A program made the translations under genes and the position numbers. Below are positions 6,575 to 6,941 of a stretch of 6,941 nt of DNA, piece by piece (the stretch's first letter is position 1; every line of letters starts with the position of its first letter). The stretch comes from Moraxellaceae bacterium (GTDB taxonomy: Bacteria; Pseudomonadota; Gammaproteobacteria; Pseudomonadales; Ketobacteraceae). The stretch is from NCBI GenBank assembly GCA_002402125.1, contig NVVG01000215.1, positions 637 through 7,577 on the forward strand, given 5' to 3'. The notes under the pieces were generated by a model. It did no database searches, was not told where the DNA came from, and saw only the letters and a program-made list of their open reading frames with translations.

Positions 6575-6941
6575 ATCTTGCTAGTCTCTCCATTAAATAA
6601 CATAAACAATCTTGTTGAATAATGCGTTCATCCAAGGTCAACATTGATGGCATCGTCGCTCGGCGAATAACTAAACGTCCGTCAATAACGCTGAAATAAC
6701 GCTCACTGACATCATGGCCATTTTCATCGGTAGCCAGCAAAGGTAAACCGTCTAAATTGTTGACGGTACCGATGGTAGTATTTGCACTCACATCGGTGAA
6801 ATTTAGTTTTTCAAGATCAGGATCCAGTAATAAATCAGCCTCCTGTTGGCTAAAGCTAAAATTGATGTCTTCTCTAATTTTGACTAGTGCGACCGTGTGG
6901 TAAAGATCAATATCTTGATGATGTACCGGATGAACAGGAAA
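6573..6941 (-). CDS. Unrecognised protein, C-terminal part (5' end beyond window)
   Basis: The minus frame is open from the right edge to TAA at 6575-6573, giving at least 122 residues. A GTG at 6791 could serve as a start, but the frame continues upstream with sensible protein sequence and I see no ribosome site there, so I treat the whole stretch as the end of a longer gene. The visible part is soluble, acidic-to-neutral and mixed alpha/beta, beginning FPVHPVHHQDIDLYHTV. It contains a Leu/Asp-rich segment (ADLLLDPDLEKLNF), a beta-like region (RYFSVIDGRLVIRRA) and a C-terminal helix ending CYLMERLAR. There is no signal peptide, membrane segment or motif that I know. It converges on iscA and shares its terminator. 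I assign no function. Confidence 0.7.
   Translation of the reverse strand, partial: FPVHPVHHQDIDLYHTVALVKIREDINFSFSQQEADLLLDPDLEKLNFTDVSANTTIGTVNNLDGLPLLATDENGHDVSERYFSVIDGRLVIRRATMPSMLTLDERIIQQDCLCYLMERLAR

Overview
This window looks like a chromosomal segment of a moderately AT-rich gammaproteobacterium. The evidence is a PilU-type retraction ATPase, an IscR with the E. coli-type Cys92/Cys98/Cys104/His107 cluster site, a cysE-iscR neighbourhood, a TrmJ close to the gammaproteobacterial form, and a tRNA-Leu gene with an encoded CCA end. No mobile element, CRISPR array, rRNA or phage gene is visible. Almost everything is core housekeeping, so the interest lies in unusual variants of known parts. 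I cannot name the genus from the sequence.

Layout. On the minus strand, bases 2519 to 1 carry two consecutive type IV pilus retraction ATPase genes. The first is a PilU with an unusual acidic C-terminal tail. The second (cut by the window edge) is PilU-like, with an extra, degenerate copy of the PilT/PilU N-terminal domain in front of the normal one. Next comes a minus-strand tRNA-Leu(CAA) at 2689-2773 with its own promoter. A short divergent region (2774-2927) separates it from a plus-strand block: queA (queuosine synthesis), trmJ (tRNA 2'-O-methylation at position 32) and short-type cysE (serine acetyltransferase), packed with overlapping ends and probably translationally coupled. Then comes iscR (Fe-S sensing repressor), preceded by a strong match to a type 1 IscR operator and a weaker type 2-like one, and after a 174-base gap iscA (A-type Fe-S carrier). 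iscA ends at a strong bidirectional terminator shared with a convergent, unrecognised minus-strand gene that runs off the right edge.

How the genes relate. The two ATPases would power pilus retraction at the inner membrane. queA and trmJ both modify the tRNA anticodon loop. cysE supplies O-acetylserine for cysteine, the sulfur source for Fe-S clusters, and iscR senses cluster status; this link explains the common cysE-iscR pairing. Unusually, iscR is not followed by iscS and iscU, only by an iscA that appears to have its own promoter, and queA is not followed by tgt. I did not find a clearly new multi-gene system. The best leads are the duplicated N-terminal domain of the second PilU-like protein, the acidic tail of the first, the stacked IscR sites, the reduced isc locus with a 22-bp-period repeat in the iscA promoter, and a probably leaderless queA.
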